Below are positions 22,349-30,218 of a DNA stretch of 32,578 nt, in pieces. The position numbers and the translations under genes are program-made. Location of the stretch: contig NZ_JACMYO010000092.1 in assembly GCF_020889685.1 (NCBI RefSeq), forward strand, positions 1-32,578, read 5' to 3'. A model generated the notes under the pieces. The model was given only the letters and a program-made list of their open reading frames with translations, made no database searches and was not told the DNA's origin. Origin of the DNA: Bradyrhizobium oropedii (GTDB lineage Bacteria > Pseudomonadota > Alphaproteobacteria > Rhizobiales > Xanthobacteraceae). Numbering within the stretch: the stretch's first letter is position 1; every line of letters begins with the position of its first letter.

Positions 22349-23053
22349 TCAATCGCGCCAGTAGAGGCCCGGCGTCGTCCCAAAGGTACGGCGGAACAGG
22401 CGGGTGAGGTGGCTCTGGTCGGAGAAGCCCGCATCGGCCGCGACCGCCGCGATCGGCTCGCCGTCGCGGAGCAGTTTTCGGGCAAGATTGAGCCGGGCCA
22501 GCAGCCGGAAGCCATGCGGCGCAACGCCGAGCTCGCGTTTCACGATGCGGCTGAACCCTTCGCGGCTGCGCCCGAAGCCTGCGGCGATCTCGCCGATTGG
22601 TTTCAGGCTGTCCGTCAGGGCGACGCCAAGCTTTGTGCTGTCGATTGGCCCGGCCAAGCTGGACGGCTCGCGCGAAAGGGTGTCGACGGCGATCTCGAGG
22701 ATGTGCTCGGGCGATATCTCGTCCACACTCCGCCAGCGAGCCCCGACGCTGGCGATCCGGAGCGAAGAGGAAGCGTGGTTCGCCGGAACATAGGCGTTCA
22801 GGCAGACCGTCTCCTGGTTCGGGCTCGGCATCGGTGCATGCAGCATTCCCGCCGGAATGAGCGCGGCATGGCCCGCCGGTACGGTGATGGTCGCGCCGTC
22901 GATGCGAAAGGCGCGCGACCCCGACAGCACCAGCACGATCTGGCTCTCGTCATGGAAGTGCGGCCTGAGGCCGAGCGAGCCGGCACCGCACCACGATGCC
23001 AGCTCGACGATGTCGTCACGGTCTGCTCGCCGATAGTTCCAGGCATTGGTCAT
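22349..23053 (-). CDS. AraC-family transcriptional regulator
   Basis: The 234-residue protein has an N-terminal cupin ligand domain (HFHDESQIVLVLSGSRAFRI, then VPAGHAALIPAGMLHAP) and a C-terminal double helix-turn-helix: GFSRIVKRELGVAPHGF, then IAAVAADAGFSDQSHLTRLF with the final FGTTPGLYWR. This is the class of AraC regulators sensing small ligands through a cupin. The start at MTNAWNYRRA is preferred, although a GTG at 23116 would extend it by 21 residues and neither has a strong ribosome site. It may control the permease downstream; this is inferred from position. Confidence 0.9.
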   Translation of the reverse strand: MTNAWNYRRADRDDIVELASWCGAGSLGLRPHFHDESQIVLVLSGSRAFRIDGATITVPAGHAALIPAGMLHAPMPSPNQETVCLNAYVPANHASSSLRIASVGARWRSVDEISPEHILEIAVDTLSREPSSLAGPIDSTKLGVALTDSLKPIGEIAAGFGRSREGFSRIVKRELGVAPHGFRLLARLNLARKLLRDGEPIAAVAADAGFSDQSHLTRLFRRTFGTTPGLYWRD

Positions 23054-23143
23054 GGCGAAGCGAGTGAGCACTGAGGTTTCGAGCCGATAGAGCAGGGTGA
23101 TCCGCCAGCCTAGCACGGCGGATCACCGGCCGTCACAGGGGCA

Positions 23144-24391
23144 TCAACGCTGCGCCACCGATGCGATCGGCGAGGCCGTTCGCATCGTCGCCGTCGCGAT
23201 GAGGGCGGCGACGAGGTTGGCGGCAGCGCTGATCGCCACCGGAATAAAGTAGCTATGGCTGATGTCGTAGGCGAAACCTGCGGCGCTCGGGCCGAGCAGC
23301 GTGCCGAAGGCGACGCTGGTGTAGAGGATGCCGATGATGCCGCCGACGTTGCGGCCGCCGAAATGGTCGGTGACCACGGCGGGCAGGATGACAACCCACC
23401 CGCCGTAGAACACGCCGAACAGCAGCGCAAAGACCGTGAGTGACCAGAAGCTGCCGGCGATCGCCCAGATCGCAAGCGAGACGGCCATGCCGACATACAT
23501 CGCGACCAGAAATGCATCGCGGCCAACCCGGTCGGCGATGCCGCCGAGGAAGAAGCGGCCGGCGGTGCTGCCGACGCCGATCATCCCGAGCAGCAGCACG
23601 GAAAGCGTCGGCGCCACCTGATGATCGACGGCAAAGGGCACCAGATGCACGAAGGGCACGAACACCCCGAAGGCGCTGATCAGGCAGGCCGCATAGAGCC
23701 CGGCGAAGCGGGCGGTCTTGACCGCGCCGCCGATCGAGACGCCCTGGCGGAGCGGTGCGCCCGAGACCGCTTCAAGCGGATCGCCGTCCGGTCCGGTGCC
23801 GTAGCGGCGCGGGTCGTCCGCGATCAGCAGCGATGCGCCGATGCCCGCGACGGCGGCGACGACGCCCAGCACGACATAGGCATCGCGCCAGCCAAGGCTC
23901 GTGATCAGCCATGTCGCGAGCGGCGGCATCACCAGCGTGCCGACCCCGATCCCGCTGACGGCGAGGCCCGACGCAAAACCGCGCCGCCGGACGAACCAGC
24001 GCTGCACGGCGCCCAGTGTCGGGACATAGGCGCAACCAACGCCGGCGCCGATGCCGATGCTGTAGGCGGCATAGACCTGAAGGATGGTCTGTGCCTGTCC
24101 CGCCAGCATCATGCCGAGACCAACGAGCGCCATTCCAAGGCAGGCGAGCCTGCGTGCGCCCCAGCGATCGGCAAGCGGGCCGGAGACGATGCCGAGACCG
24201 AAATACAGGAAGCCGGCGAAGGAGAACACCAGCGACACCGAGCCGCGCGAGGCACCGAACTCCCGCTGCAACGACTCGACAAAGGACGAGAACGTGTAGG
24301 CGCTGCCGAAGCCGATGAACGTCACGACGAAGGCTGCGGCGACGACATACCAGCCATAGAACGGCTTTACTCTCTGATATCCGGCGTGCAT
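23144..24391 (-). CDS. Major facilitator superfamily transporter (monocarboxylate-type)
   Basis: The 415-residue protein has twelve predicted membrane helices. The N-terminal half starts FYGWYVVAAAFVVTFIGFG and SLQREFGASRGSVSLVFS, the pattern of MCT/OxlT-like carriers of organic acids. The MFS loop motifs are visible as GPLADRWGARR between helices 2 and 3 and GGIADRVGRDAF in the second half. GAGGA at 24403-24399 is a good ribosome site for the ATG at 24391. The thioesterase gene ends 11 bases upstream, so the two form an operon. A short-chain acid product of the thioesterase could be the cargo, but that is speculation. Confidence 0.93.
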   Translation of the reverse strand: MHAGYQRVKPFYGWYVVAAAFVVTFIGFGSAYTFSSFVESLQREFGASRGSVSLVFSFAGFLYFGLGIVSGPLADRWGARRLACLGMALVGLGMMLAGQAQTILQVYAAYSIGIGAGVGCAYVPTLGAVQRWFVRRRGFASGLAVSGIGVGTLVMPPLATWLITSLGWRDAYVVLGVVAAVAGIGASLLIADDPRRYGTGPDGDPLEAVSGAPLRQGVSIGGAVKTARFAGLYAACLISAFGVFVPFVHLVPFAVDHQVAPTLSVLLLGMIGVGSTAGRFFLGGIADRVGRDAFLVAMYVGMAVSLAIWAIAGSFWSLTVFALLFGVFYGGWVVILPAVVTDHFGGRNVGGIIGILYTSVAFGTLLGPSAAGFAYDISHSYFIPVAISAAANLVAALIATATMRTASPIASVAQR

Positions 24392-24402
24392 GGCGGCGTT
24401 CC

Positions 24403-24921
24403 TCACAATCGTTCTCCTGTTCGTTCTGCTGGTGTGGTGCGATCGCCGACCGTGGCCGGCGGATAGAGCAGCATCTGCGTGCAGCGAAACAGCGCGATGG
24501 TCTTGCCGGTCGCCTCGCTGCGGATTTCGGCATCCCACACCTGGGTCGTCCACCCGGCATGAACGAGGCGAGCCTCGCAGGCGACGCCGCCTTCGCGCGC
24601 GGCGCCGATGAAGTTCGTCTTCAACTCTCCGGTGGCGAAGCCGATCGCGCCGTCCGGCAAGGAGGCGAGGCAGCCGAACCCGCACGCGGTATCGGCCAAC
24701 GCGACGATGCTTGCGCCGTGCAGCAGACCGTGCGGCGAGAAGTGCTTTGCGGCAATCTCGAAGCGGCCGCTGATATAGCCGCGTCCGGCCTCGAGCCATT
24801 GAAACTCCAGCAGAGCGGGCAGGCTGCCGGCTTGCGAAGCGTTGATGCGGTCGACGAGTTGGCCGGCATGGCCGCCTGCGCGGACCTCGTGCAGGGCGAG
24901 TTTATTGGGGACCTCAGTCAT
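24403..24921 (-). CDS. PaaI-type hotdog-fold acyl-CoA thioesterase
   Basis: The 172-residue protein carries the 4HBT hotdog signature HFSPHGLLHGASIVALADTA, where the H-G-x-x-H-G-x-x-x-x-L-A-D pattern marks the PaaI group. GFATGELKTNFIGAAREG and VWDAEIRSEATGKTIALFRC complete the fold. Such enzymes release free acids from aromatic or medium-chain acyl-CoA. The start at 24921 has GGAG 8 bases upstream; ATGs at 24957 and 24969 do not. It is divergent from the LysR gene at 25114 and leads an operon with the MFS transporter. A 13-bp palindrome lies 55 bases before its start. Confidence 0.9.
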   Translation of the reverse strand: MTEVPNKLALHEVRAGGHAGQLVDRINASQAGSLPALLEFQWLEAGRGYISGRFEIAAKHFSPHGLLHGASIVALADTACGFGCLASLPDGAIGFATGELKTNFIGAAREGGVACEARLVHAGWTTQVWDAEIRSEATGKTIALFRCTQMLLYPPATVGDRTTPAERTGERL

Positions 24922-24975
24922 GTCTTGGGCTCCATCGGGGAACCGAAAGCTCGCCATCAGGAACCGCAATAAAGA

Positions 24976-24988
24976 TTAGAAAATCTAA
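24976..24988. promoter_or_regulatory. LysR-type operator, site 1
   Basis: TTAGAAAATCTAA is a near-perfect palindrome (TTAGA-AAA-TCTAA) that fits the T-N11-A LysR box exactly. Flanking AATAAAG and CTTTATT extend the symmetry to 28 bases (24968-24995). It lies about 55 bases before the thioesterase ATG and about 60-70 bases before the predicted LysR gene start point. Confidence 0.7.
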
Positions 24989-25013
24989 CTTTATTGGCTC
25001 AGGATTCCCTGCG

Positions 25014-25041
25014 TTGACGCCGCCTCCAGCATTAATATAGG
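25014..25041 (+). promoter_or_regulatory. Probable promoter of the LysR gene
   Basis: TTGACG (25014-25019) and TATAGG (25036-25041) are 16 bases apart. Transcription from about 25048 would give a 66-base leader that contains operator site 2. The hexamers match the consensus well for this GC-rich genome. Confidence 0.55.
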
Positions 25042-25097
25042 CTGATAGAACGCGCGGAGCGTCCAGTTGGCAAACCAGATTTGCTTCGCGATTTAAA

Positions 25098-25110
25098 TTA
25101 GAAAATCTAA
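25098..25110. promoter_or_regulatory. LysR-type operator, site 2, adjoining the start codon
   Basis: A second exact copy of TTAGAAAATCTAA lies three bases before the LysR ATG. It takes the place where a Shine-Dalgarno sequence would normally be. Two identical sites around one divergent promoter region point to autoregulation. Confidence 0.7.
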
Positions 25111-25113
25111 ATC

Positions 25114-26016
25114 ATGGAAAGCAAGCTTCCACCCCTGAACGCCCTCAAGGCATTCGAGTCCGCCGCCCGCCATCTCTCGGTGAAGCTCGCAGCCGAGGAG
25201 CTGTGCGTGACGCCGGGCGCGGTCAGCCAGATGCTCAAGACGTTGGAAGCTCATCTCGGCATCAAGCTGTTCGAGCGGGTGCCGCGCGGCATCTATCTCA
25301 CCGACGCCGGGCGCGACTATCTGCCGTCGATCCGCAATGCGTTTCGCCAGATCGCCCATGCCTCGCGGCGCGTCGCTGCATCTGTTGATGTCGGCGCGCT
25401 GACGGTGAGCGTCACGCCGTTCTTTGCGTCGGCCTGGCTGGTGCCGCGGATGGCGTCGTTTCAAAGCACCCATCCCGAGATCGATCTGCAGATCGTGACC
25501 AGCAATACGGTGGTCGACTTCTCGCGCAGCGGCGTCGACGTCGCGGTGCGCCACGGGCTTGGCCGCTATCCGGGGCTGCGCAGCGACCGCGTCGTCACGG
25601 TCGAGATGGTGGTGGTCGCAGCGCCGTCGCTGGTGGCGCGTCTCGGGCGGCCGGCGTCGCCCGGCGAGCTCGCGGGCTGGCCGCAGGTGCATGATGCCGA
25701 TCGCAAAGGCTGGAGCCTGTGGTTTCAGGCCAATGGCATCGCGGAGGTTCGCACCCCGCGCGGACCCTCGTTCGACGATAGTGGTCTGCTCTTGAAGGCC
25801 GTGCTGACCGGGCAGGGCGCAGGCCTCCTGCCGGCGGCGATGGTCGCGAACGAGATCGAAGCCGGCGAGCTGATCCAACTGCTGGAGACCTCGCATCTGG
25901 AGGAGTTCGCGTACTATCTCGTCTGCCCCGACAACCGGCAGGAACTTCCGAAGATCGCGGCGTTCAGGGAGTGGATCCTGGGGCCGGTGGCCCAGATGGT
26001 GCCCGCGGAGCGTTAG
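25114..26016 (+). CDS. LysR-family regulator, GcvA-like
   Basis: The 300-residue protein begins with the GcvA-type pattern PPLNALKAFESAARHLSVKL and LCVTPGAVSQMLKTLEAHLG (winged helix at about 5-65), followed by a ligand domain with VDVAVRHGLGRYPGLRS and LLPAAMVANEIEAGELIQLL. It is divergent from the thioesterase-MFS operon and probably controls it. No Shine-Dalgarno sequence precedes the ATG; the bases there form an operator copy. The ATG is still chosen because homologues begin about five residues before PPLNALKAF. It ends 15 bases from the convergent AraC gene. Confidence 0.92.
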   Translation: MESKLPPLNALKAFESAARHLSVKLAAEELCVTPGAVSQMLKTLEAHLGIKLFERVPRGIYLTDAGRDYLPSIRNAFRQIAHASRRVAASVDVGALTVSVTPFFASAWLVPRMASFQSTHPEIDLQIVTSNTVVDFSRSGVDVAVRHGLGRYPGLRSDRVVTVEMVVVAAPSLVARLGRPASPGELAGWPQVHDADRKGWSLWFQANGIAEVRTPRGPSFDDSGLLLKAVLTGQGAGLLPAAMVANEIEAGELIQLLETSHLEEFAYYLVCPDNRQELPKIAAFREWILGPVAQMVPAER

Positions 26017-26031
26017 TCTGGCCGCGACGGC

Positions 26032-26805
26032 CTATCGATAGAAGGCGTTGGGCGGCACGCCGAAATGCTTGCGGAACATCGCGGCGAAGGCGCTCTGGCT
26101 GGCATAGCCGGCATCGAGCGCGACATCGACCACGCGAGCGCCTTGCGCGAGCCGTTCGAGCGCGAACAGCAGACGGGCCTGCTGACGCCATTCGCCGAAG
26201 GTCATGCCGGTCTCCTTGGCGAACAGGCGATGGATCGTCTTCGACGTCAGCTTCAAGCGGTGCGCCCATTGCTCGACGGTCGAGGCATCGTCCGGGCGGC
26301 TCACCAGCGCCGCGCAGATCCGAGCGAGCCTTTCGTCGCGCGGCATCGGCAGATGCAGCGGCAGCACATCGATTTCGCGGAGCTGGTCGAGCAGCACGCG
26401 CATCAGGCGCGCGTCAGAGGTCGCGGGCGCATAGTCCAGCGGGACAGCCATCGCGGCGACGAACAATTCGCGCAGCAGCGGCGAGACCGTGAACACGCAA
26501 CTGGTCTGCGGCAGATTGGGCGCCGCGTCGGCATCCACGAACACCGTGCGGATCTTGACCGCGCCGCACATGCGGACCTCGTGTTCGAGATCGGCCACCA
26601 GCCACACCGCGCGATTGCGCGGCACCACCCAGGTTCCCTCGGCGCAGCGCACGATCATCACGCCTTCGATGGCATAGAGCAATTGCCCGCGCGGATGCGC
26701 GTGCCGGCCGGTCGACGCGCCGCTCGGATAGTCGATCTCCATCGCCGCCATCGGCCGCGCCGTGGCGTGATAGTCGAGGTGCCGTGTGATCAACTCGTCC
26801 AACAC
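26032..26805 (-). CDS. AraC-family transcriptional regulator with cupin sensor
   Basis: The 257-residue protein has an N-terminal cupin (HAHPRGQLLYAIEGVMIV, then WVVPRNRAVWLVADLEHEV) and a C-terminal AraC domain (KLTSKTIHRLFAKETGMTF, VALDAGYASQSAFAAMFRKH, FGVPPNAFYR). This arrangement is that of the NimR/YqhC-type AraC group, where NimR of E. coli controls a neighbouring exporter. The start is a GTG with only a weak GAGA upstream. It is divergent from an EamA exporter gene 111 bases away, the same genetic layout, so regulating that exporter is the best guess. Confidence 0.9.
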   Translation of the reverse strand: MLDELITRHLDYHATARPMAAMEIDYPSGASTGRHAHPRGQLLYAIEGVMIVRCAEGTWVVPRNRAVWLVADLEHEVRMCGAVKIRTVFVDADAAPNLPQTSCVFTVSPLLRELFVAAMAVPLDYAPATSDARLMRVLLDQLREIDVLPLHLPMPRDERLARICAALVSRPDDASTVEQWAHRLKLTSKTIHRLFAKETGMTFGEWRQQARLLFALERLAQGARVVDVALDAGYASQSAFAAMFRKHFGVPPNAFYR

Positions 26806-26810
26806 GTCTT

Positions 26811-26858
26811 AATCTCGCATGTCCCAATCTCGCTAGGTGAGGTCATTCTAGCGTGAGA
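26811..26858. promoter_or_regulatory. Candidate AraC operator region between regulator and exporter
   Basis: AATCTCGC occurs twice with a 15-base period (26811-26818 and 26826-26833), typical spacing for AraC half-sites. Overlapping this, TCTCGCTAG (26828-26836) and CTAGCGTGAGA (26848-26858) form an inverted repeat with a 2-base insertion. The position between the divergent genes supports a control role. Confidence 0.45.
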
Positions 26859-26916
26859 CGGACCTCGGCGCGACAGGTAGTTGCTGGTGGGTCCTTCTCC
26901 AACACGCTGCCAAGTC

Positions 26917-27825
26917 ATGCTCAAGAAGAATGCTGCACTTCTCTACCCCTTCGTTGCCATCGTGCTGTGGGCCGGCAACGTCATCGTCTCCCGCCTCTCG
27001 GCGCACACGATCGGTCCGCAGGCGATCACCTTTGATCGCCTGCTGGTCGCAGTGCTCTTGATGTCGCCGTTCGTGGCGCGCGCTGCCTGGCGCAATCGCC
27101 ACGCGATCTGGCCGCATCTCGGTCCGCTCGCGATCCTCGGCTTCCTTGCGATGTGCCTGTTCCAGAGCCTGTCGTATCTCGCGGCCGAAACCACCACCGC
27201 GACCAACATGGCCGTCTTCACCGCGCTGACACCGCTATTGACGGTCGCGCTCAGCGCCGCACTGCTCGGCGAGCAACCGACGCTTGGCATGATCTGCGGC
27301 GCGCCGCTGTCGTTTGCAGGCCTCGTCTATCTCGTCAGCGGCGGCGAGTTGTCGTCGCTGTTGCAAAACGGCGTGCATGCGGGCGACGCACTGATGCTGC
27401 TCGCCGCGATCGTCTACGCGCTGTACGGCGTGCTCCTGAAGCGCTGGGCTCTGCCGATCAGCGGATGGCAGTCGACCTATATGCAGGCGCTGTGCGCGCT
27501 GGCCGTGATGTTTCCCGCGTTCCTCGCGACACCGGCGCCGCTGCGGCAGGTCAACGCCGCAACCTTGCCGCTGATCGTCTATGCCGGGGCACTGGCGTCG
27601 GTCGTGCTGCCGTTCCTCTGGATCCGCGGCGTCGCACAGCTTGGCCCGAACCGCTGCGCGATCTTCATGAACCTGCTGCCGGTGCTGACGGCCGCAGCCG
27701 CGATCGTGATGCTGGGCGAGCCGGTGAGGTCATTCCACGTCGTCGGCGGCGGCCTCGCGCTGCTCGGCGTCGCCTTTGCGCAGGCCTTCCCGCGGCCGCT
27801 GAAGACCGCGTGCGACGCGCGATAA
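26917..27825 (+). CDS. EamA/DMT-family exporter
   Basis: The 302-residue protein has ten hydrophobic segments in two EamA halves. Characteristic pieces are IVLWAGNVIVSRLSAHTIGP in helix 1, ATNMAVFTALTPLLTVALSA, GALASVVLPFLWIRGVAQLG and a final GGGLALLGVAFAQAF. Members of the drug/metabolite transporter superfamily export amino acids or other metabolites. ATG 26917 (MLKKNAALLYP) was chosen because the upstream in-frame TTG at 26881 adds a polar, non-homologous stretch. No strong ribosome site is seen. It is paired head to head with an AraC regulator. Confidence 0.92.
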   Translation: MLKKNAALLYPFVAIVLWAGNVIVSRLSAHTIGPQAITFDRLLVAVLLMSPFVARAAWRNRHAIWPHLGPLAILGFLAMCLFQSLSYLAAETTTATNMAVFTALTPLLTVALSAALLGEQPTLGMICGAPLSFAGLVYLVSGGELSSLLQNGVHAGDALMLLAAIVYALYGVLLKRWALPISGWQSTYMQALCALAVMFPAFLATPAPLRQVNAATLPLIVYAGALASVVLPFLWIRGVAQLGPNRCAIFMNLLPVLTAAAAIVMLGEPVRSFHVVGGGLALLGVAFAQAFPRPLKTACDAR

Positions 27826-27935
27826 GGCGCAAGGCAAGGTTGGCGATCTCGCTGTTTTGATCGCATGTGAGAGGCCAGGGCGGAATAGGGGGCTACGGTC
27901 GGCGATCACTTGTTCGGTGAAACGGAGTGATCGCG

Positions 27936-28175
27936 ATGTGTGCTGCCTTGCGTGTTTCCTTACCTATTTCCCTGGCCTTGGCGTTGTCTCTCGTGATCCT
28001 ATCGAGTGCGGCTGCCGATGCCGCAACGGCGCATCACCGGCGTGCGCGACAGCACTTCATCATCAGTCCGATCGAGCAGGTCGCCCCTCCGGGCTGGTAT
28101 AGATATCCCGGCTTCGGGCCGATCCCGCCGGGTGAGAATCGAAACCTAGATCCCTCCACCCGCGGCAGCGGCTGA
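27936..28175 (+). CDS. Small secreted protein, 79 residues, hypothetical
   Basis: GGAG at 27924-27927 precedes the ATG at a good distance. The product has a signal peptide (VSLPISLALALSLVILSSAA, cleavage near ADA) and a short mature part with RARQHFIISPIEQVAPPGW and YRYPGFGPIPPGENRNLDP, rich in proline, glycine and aromatic residues. I recall such short secreted Pro/Gly/Tyr proteins in Bradyrhizobium, without known function. There is no cysteine in the mature chain and no membrane anchor, so a periplasmic or extracellular location is expected. Confidence 0.75.
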   Translation: MCAALRVSLPISLALALSLVILSSAAADAATAHHRRARQHFIISPIEQVAPPGWYRYPGFGPIPPGENRNLDPSTRGSG

Positions 28176-28330
28176 CAGCGGCGCGCCGACGCTCTATCAC
28201 CTCGATCCCTCTAGGGCGGCGGCCGCGAGCCTGAGTGACCCGCCTCACATCACTTCCGGAACCGTTCGGCGAGAGTTCCGGCCAAGGCGATGCAATGGTG
28301 CGTCGGCCCAGATGCGGAGGAGGGTAAATC

Positions 28331-28555
28331 ATGCGTTCAATTACAGTGAGCTTCGCCGTCGCAACTGCGATTGCTCTGTTGACGTTCGGTCAGTCGGCGT
28401 CCGCCGCCCCCATTGGCGCAGTCGTCAAGGCGTGCGACCGAACCGCAGGCTGCAACTACACCCTGAACAAGGCCGGAGACCTGTCGGGGTGCTCCTCGAA
28501 AGCCTGCTTCTACTGCCCCAACGACGGCAAGCGGCAGTGCATCGGGATCCAGTAA
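28331..28555 (+). CDS. Small secreted six-cysteine protein, hypothetical
   Basis: A very strong ribosome site GGAGGAGGG (28316-28324) lies 6 bases before the ATG. The 74-residue product has a signal peptide ending SASA (cleavage near 25) and a mature chain of about 49 residues with six cysteines at 35, 41, 54, 59, 62 and 70. The pattern C-x5-C-x12-C-x4-C-x2-C-x7-C suggests three disulphides in a compact domain, outside the cytoplasm. No known toxin or defensin pattern is matched exactly. The strong ribosome site implies high expression. A hairpin follows the stop. Confidence 0.8.
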   Translation: MRSITVSFAVATAIALLTFGQSASAAPIGAVVKACDRTAGCNYTLNKAGDLSGCSSKACFYCPNDGKRQCIGIQ

Positions 28556-28561
28556 GATGCC

Positions 28562-28586
28562 AGGGGTCTGCTTCCAGCGGGCCCCT
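28562..28586. terminator. Hairpin between two convergent small genes, possible terminator
   Basis: AGGGGTC (28562-28568) and GGCCCCT (28580-28586) pair over 7 bp with one G-T pair, followed by TTGCTTCT. The place between convergent genes fits termination in one or both directions. Confidence 0.5.
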
Positions 28587-28612
28587 TTGCTTCTGAGCGT
28601 GTGATTTCAAAG

Positions 28613-28894
28613 CTATGCCGCGTTGGTGACCAACTTGTGCCGGGATACCTCGGTGACGCGCTTTTCGAGTGTGGCGATTGTCCCCTTGAGATTGGCGTAC
28701 CGCTCAATGAGCGACCTTGCCAAAATCGGATACCTTGCGTCCGACCGGTCGTGAACTCCCGTGCGCTCTTCTTCGGTCGCGATGTCGGCTTCGATCTGCT
28801 GGCAGGCCAGGACAAGATCGGACAGCATCTTGCTGATCGTCGACTCTCGTCCAGCGCCTCCGCGGGCTGTCTCAAAACGATGATGCATGTTCAT
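28613..28894 (-). CDS. Hypothetical helical protein, 93 residues
   Basis: GGAG lies 7 bases before the ATG at 28894. The protein starts MNMHHRFETARGGAGRES, then ISKMLSDLVLACQQIEADI, a charged linker EEERTGVHDRSDARYPILAR and a heptad-like C-terminus (LIERYANLKGTIATLEKRV). It is probably all-helical with a coiled-coil end, soluble, and has one cysteine. I recall similar small proteins in several copies in Bradyrhizobium genomes, with no assigned function. An upstream ATG at 28924 lacks a ribosome site. Confidence 0.75.
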   Translation of the reverse strand: MNMHHRFETARGGAGRESTISKMLSDLVLACQQIEADIATEEERTGVHDRSDARYPILARSLIERYANLKGTIATLEKRVTEVSRHKLVTNAA

Positions 28895-29059
28895 TTGCGT
28901 GCTCCGAATGTCTGAGTTCGGCACACCGGGAACAGTTGGCGCCGAACTATTCGCGGATGCGTCGCAAGTTGCCTGCCAGTAGCGGGTCCGTAAGAGTACG
29001 GTCGGGGCGGTGTGGCGCGGGTATGCCGCCGAGGGCGACAGTCTGACGGGCCTCGCAGA

Positions 29060-29740
29060 CTAGTCTCGCCGCCACGCCGGGATGCAGGCACTTAGCGTGA
29101 CGCGCTTGTAGTCGCGAGCGGCGTCCTGATCTCCAGCCTGTTCGGCAAACCTGACCGCGGCCTCTATGTCCAGAGCGGCGGACGCGCTCTCGCAGAACAG
29201 GCTGCGAATTTCAGCCCGGTATCGATATGCCCTGTAGTTCATCGGGTTGTATGAAAGCGCCTGGTTGTAGTTGTTTTGCTCCTCAGTGGCGCCTCGGCGC
29301 GCTTCATCCGACTGACTGTCGAAGTTGGTGATGCGATTGAGCGACTGGAGTGTCCCAAGCTGCATGTAACGCAGAGACATCGCGCCAAGACTTGCAGGAA
29401 GTGGTTCGCTCGAGCGAGAAGGTTGCTCCACCGCGGTGTTCGCGCGGTCGATTTCGATCTTCTTGTATTTTATGGCGTTGTCGTAGTCCCGCAAGCTTTG
29501 GAACGTGCTCGATATTTCGCCGTTGATCGGAGCAAGATAGGCGGTCGAGAGCCGTCGATCGCTCAGCAGGTTGAGGCACGCCCGTATCTTTGCCTGCACA
29601 GGCAAGACATCGCGACATTCCTTGTCGATCACACGCCATTCGTCCCGCGAATGCGCCGTCGGCGGAGTCTGCGCAGCAGGCAGAATGAATGCCAGTGCGA
29701 GGCAGATCGCTATCCTGAGACCGCGGCTTGGGCCATTCAT
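29060..29740 (-). CDS. Secreted TPR-like protein, hypothetical
   Basis: The 226-residue product has a signal peptide (LRIAICLALAFILPAAQT) and a helical mature part. Segments such as STFQSLRDYDNAIKYKKIEI, YNQALSYNPMNYRAYRYRAE and AALDIEAAVRFAEQAGDQDA look like degenerate TPR units, where Y-N-x-A-L and N-P-x-x-x-x-A-Y are typical. Four cysteines occur in the mature chain, two in a C-x12-C spacing near the N-terminus. TPR proteins bind partners in envelope complexes; none is obvious here. The ribosome site is weak. Codon use is less GC-biased than that of the genes before 27.8 kb. Confidence 0.75.
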   Translation of the reverse strand: MNGPSRGLRIAICLALAFILPAAQTPPTAHSRDEWRVIDKECRDVLPVQAKIRACLNLLSDRRLSTAYLAPINGEISSTFQSLRDYDNAIKYKKIEIDRANTAVEQPSRSSEPLPASLGAMSLRYMQLGTLQSLNRITNFDSQSDEARRGATEEQNNYNQALSYNPMNYRAYRYRAEIRSLFCESASAALDIEAAVRFAEQAGDQDAARDYKRVTLSACIPAWRRD

Positions 29741-30218
29741 TTTATGTCGTCGCCTTTAGCCCGATCTCGACCAGCCGACGGATGGCCTCGGGGCGGCCTC
29801 TCGATCTCTTGGTGATGCCAAATAATCAAGCCGGGGGGAAGCTGACAACGCAGCTCATGGATAGGGCTCAAGAGTGAGGCCGTTCGTGACTGGGAAAGAC
29901 CGAACGGCCCCAGCCGGCCCGTAGCACCAAAATGGAAGAAATAGGCCGGCGCTCCAGCTACGGCTCGCCGGGCAAATGGTTTCGCCAGCCAAATGACCTC
30001 GCATCTGTCCGGCCCTTTCGAGCTGTTGGATCAGACCACCTTTGCTTCTTCGATGATTGCCGAAGCCGAGCGTCGCTCGCAAATGAAGTGTTGCTCACGA
30101 TGTTGCGGCATTGCGTCGACATCGATTGCTCGACGATGGGACCAGTTGCTCTCGCGCGAGTGCCATGGTCGCCTGCGCCAGGCTAACAGCAATGTTCCTT
30201 CAAGGATGCGGCCGCTTG
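29741..30218. other. 478-base region without a supported gene
   Basis: Several 75-100-residue frames exist here, none with a ribosome site or sensible composition. The only clear structure is a perfect 9-bp hairpin at 29878-29909. Base use is irregular, as in old non-coding DNA or a decayed gene. Confidence 0.45.
29878..29909. terminator. Perfect 9-bp hairpin, possible terminator or repeat
   Basis: GGCCGTTCG and CGAACGGCC pair without mismatch around a 14-base loop. No T-run follows on either strand. Role unknown. Confidence 0.35.

Noticed and set aside
29932..30186. 84-residue frame on the plus strand
   Set aside because: No ribosome site; composition is random-like and no signal or domain is visible.
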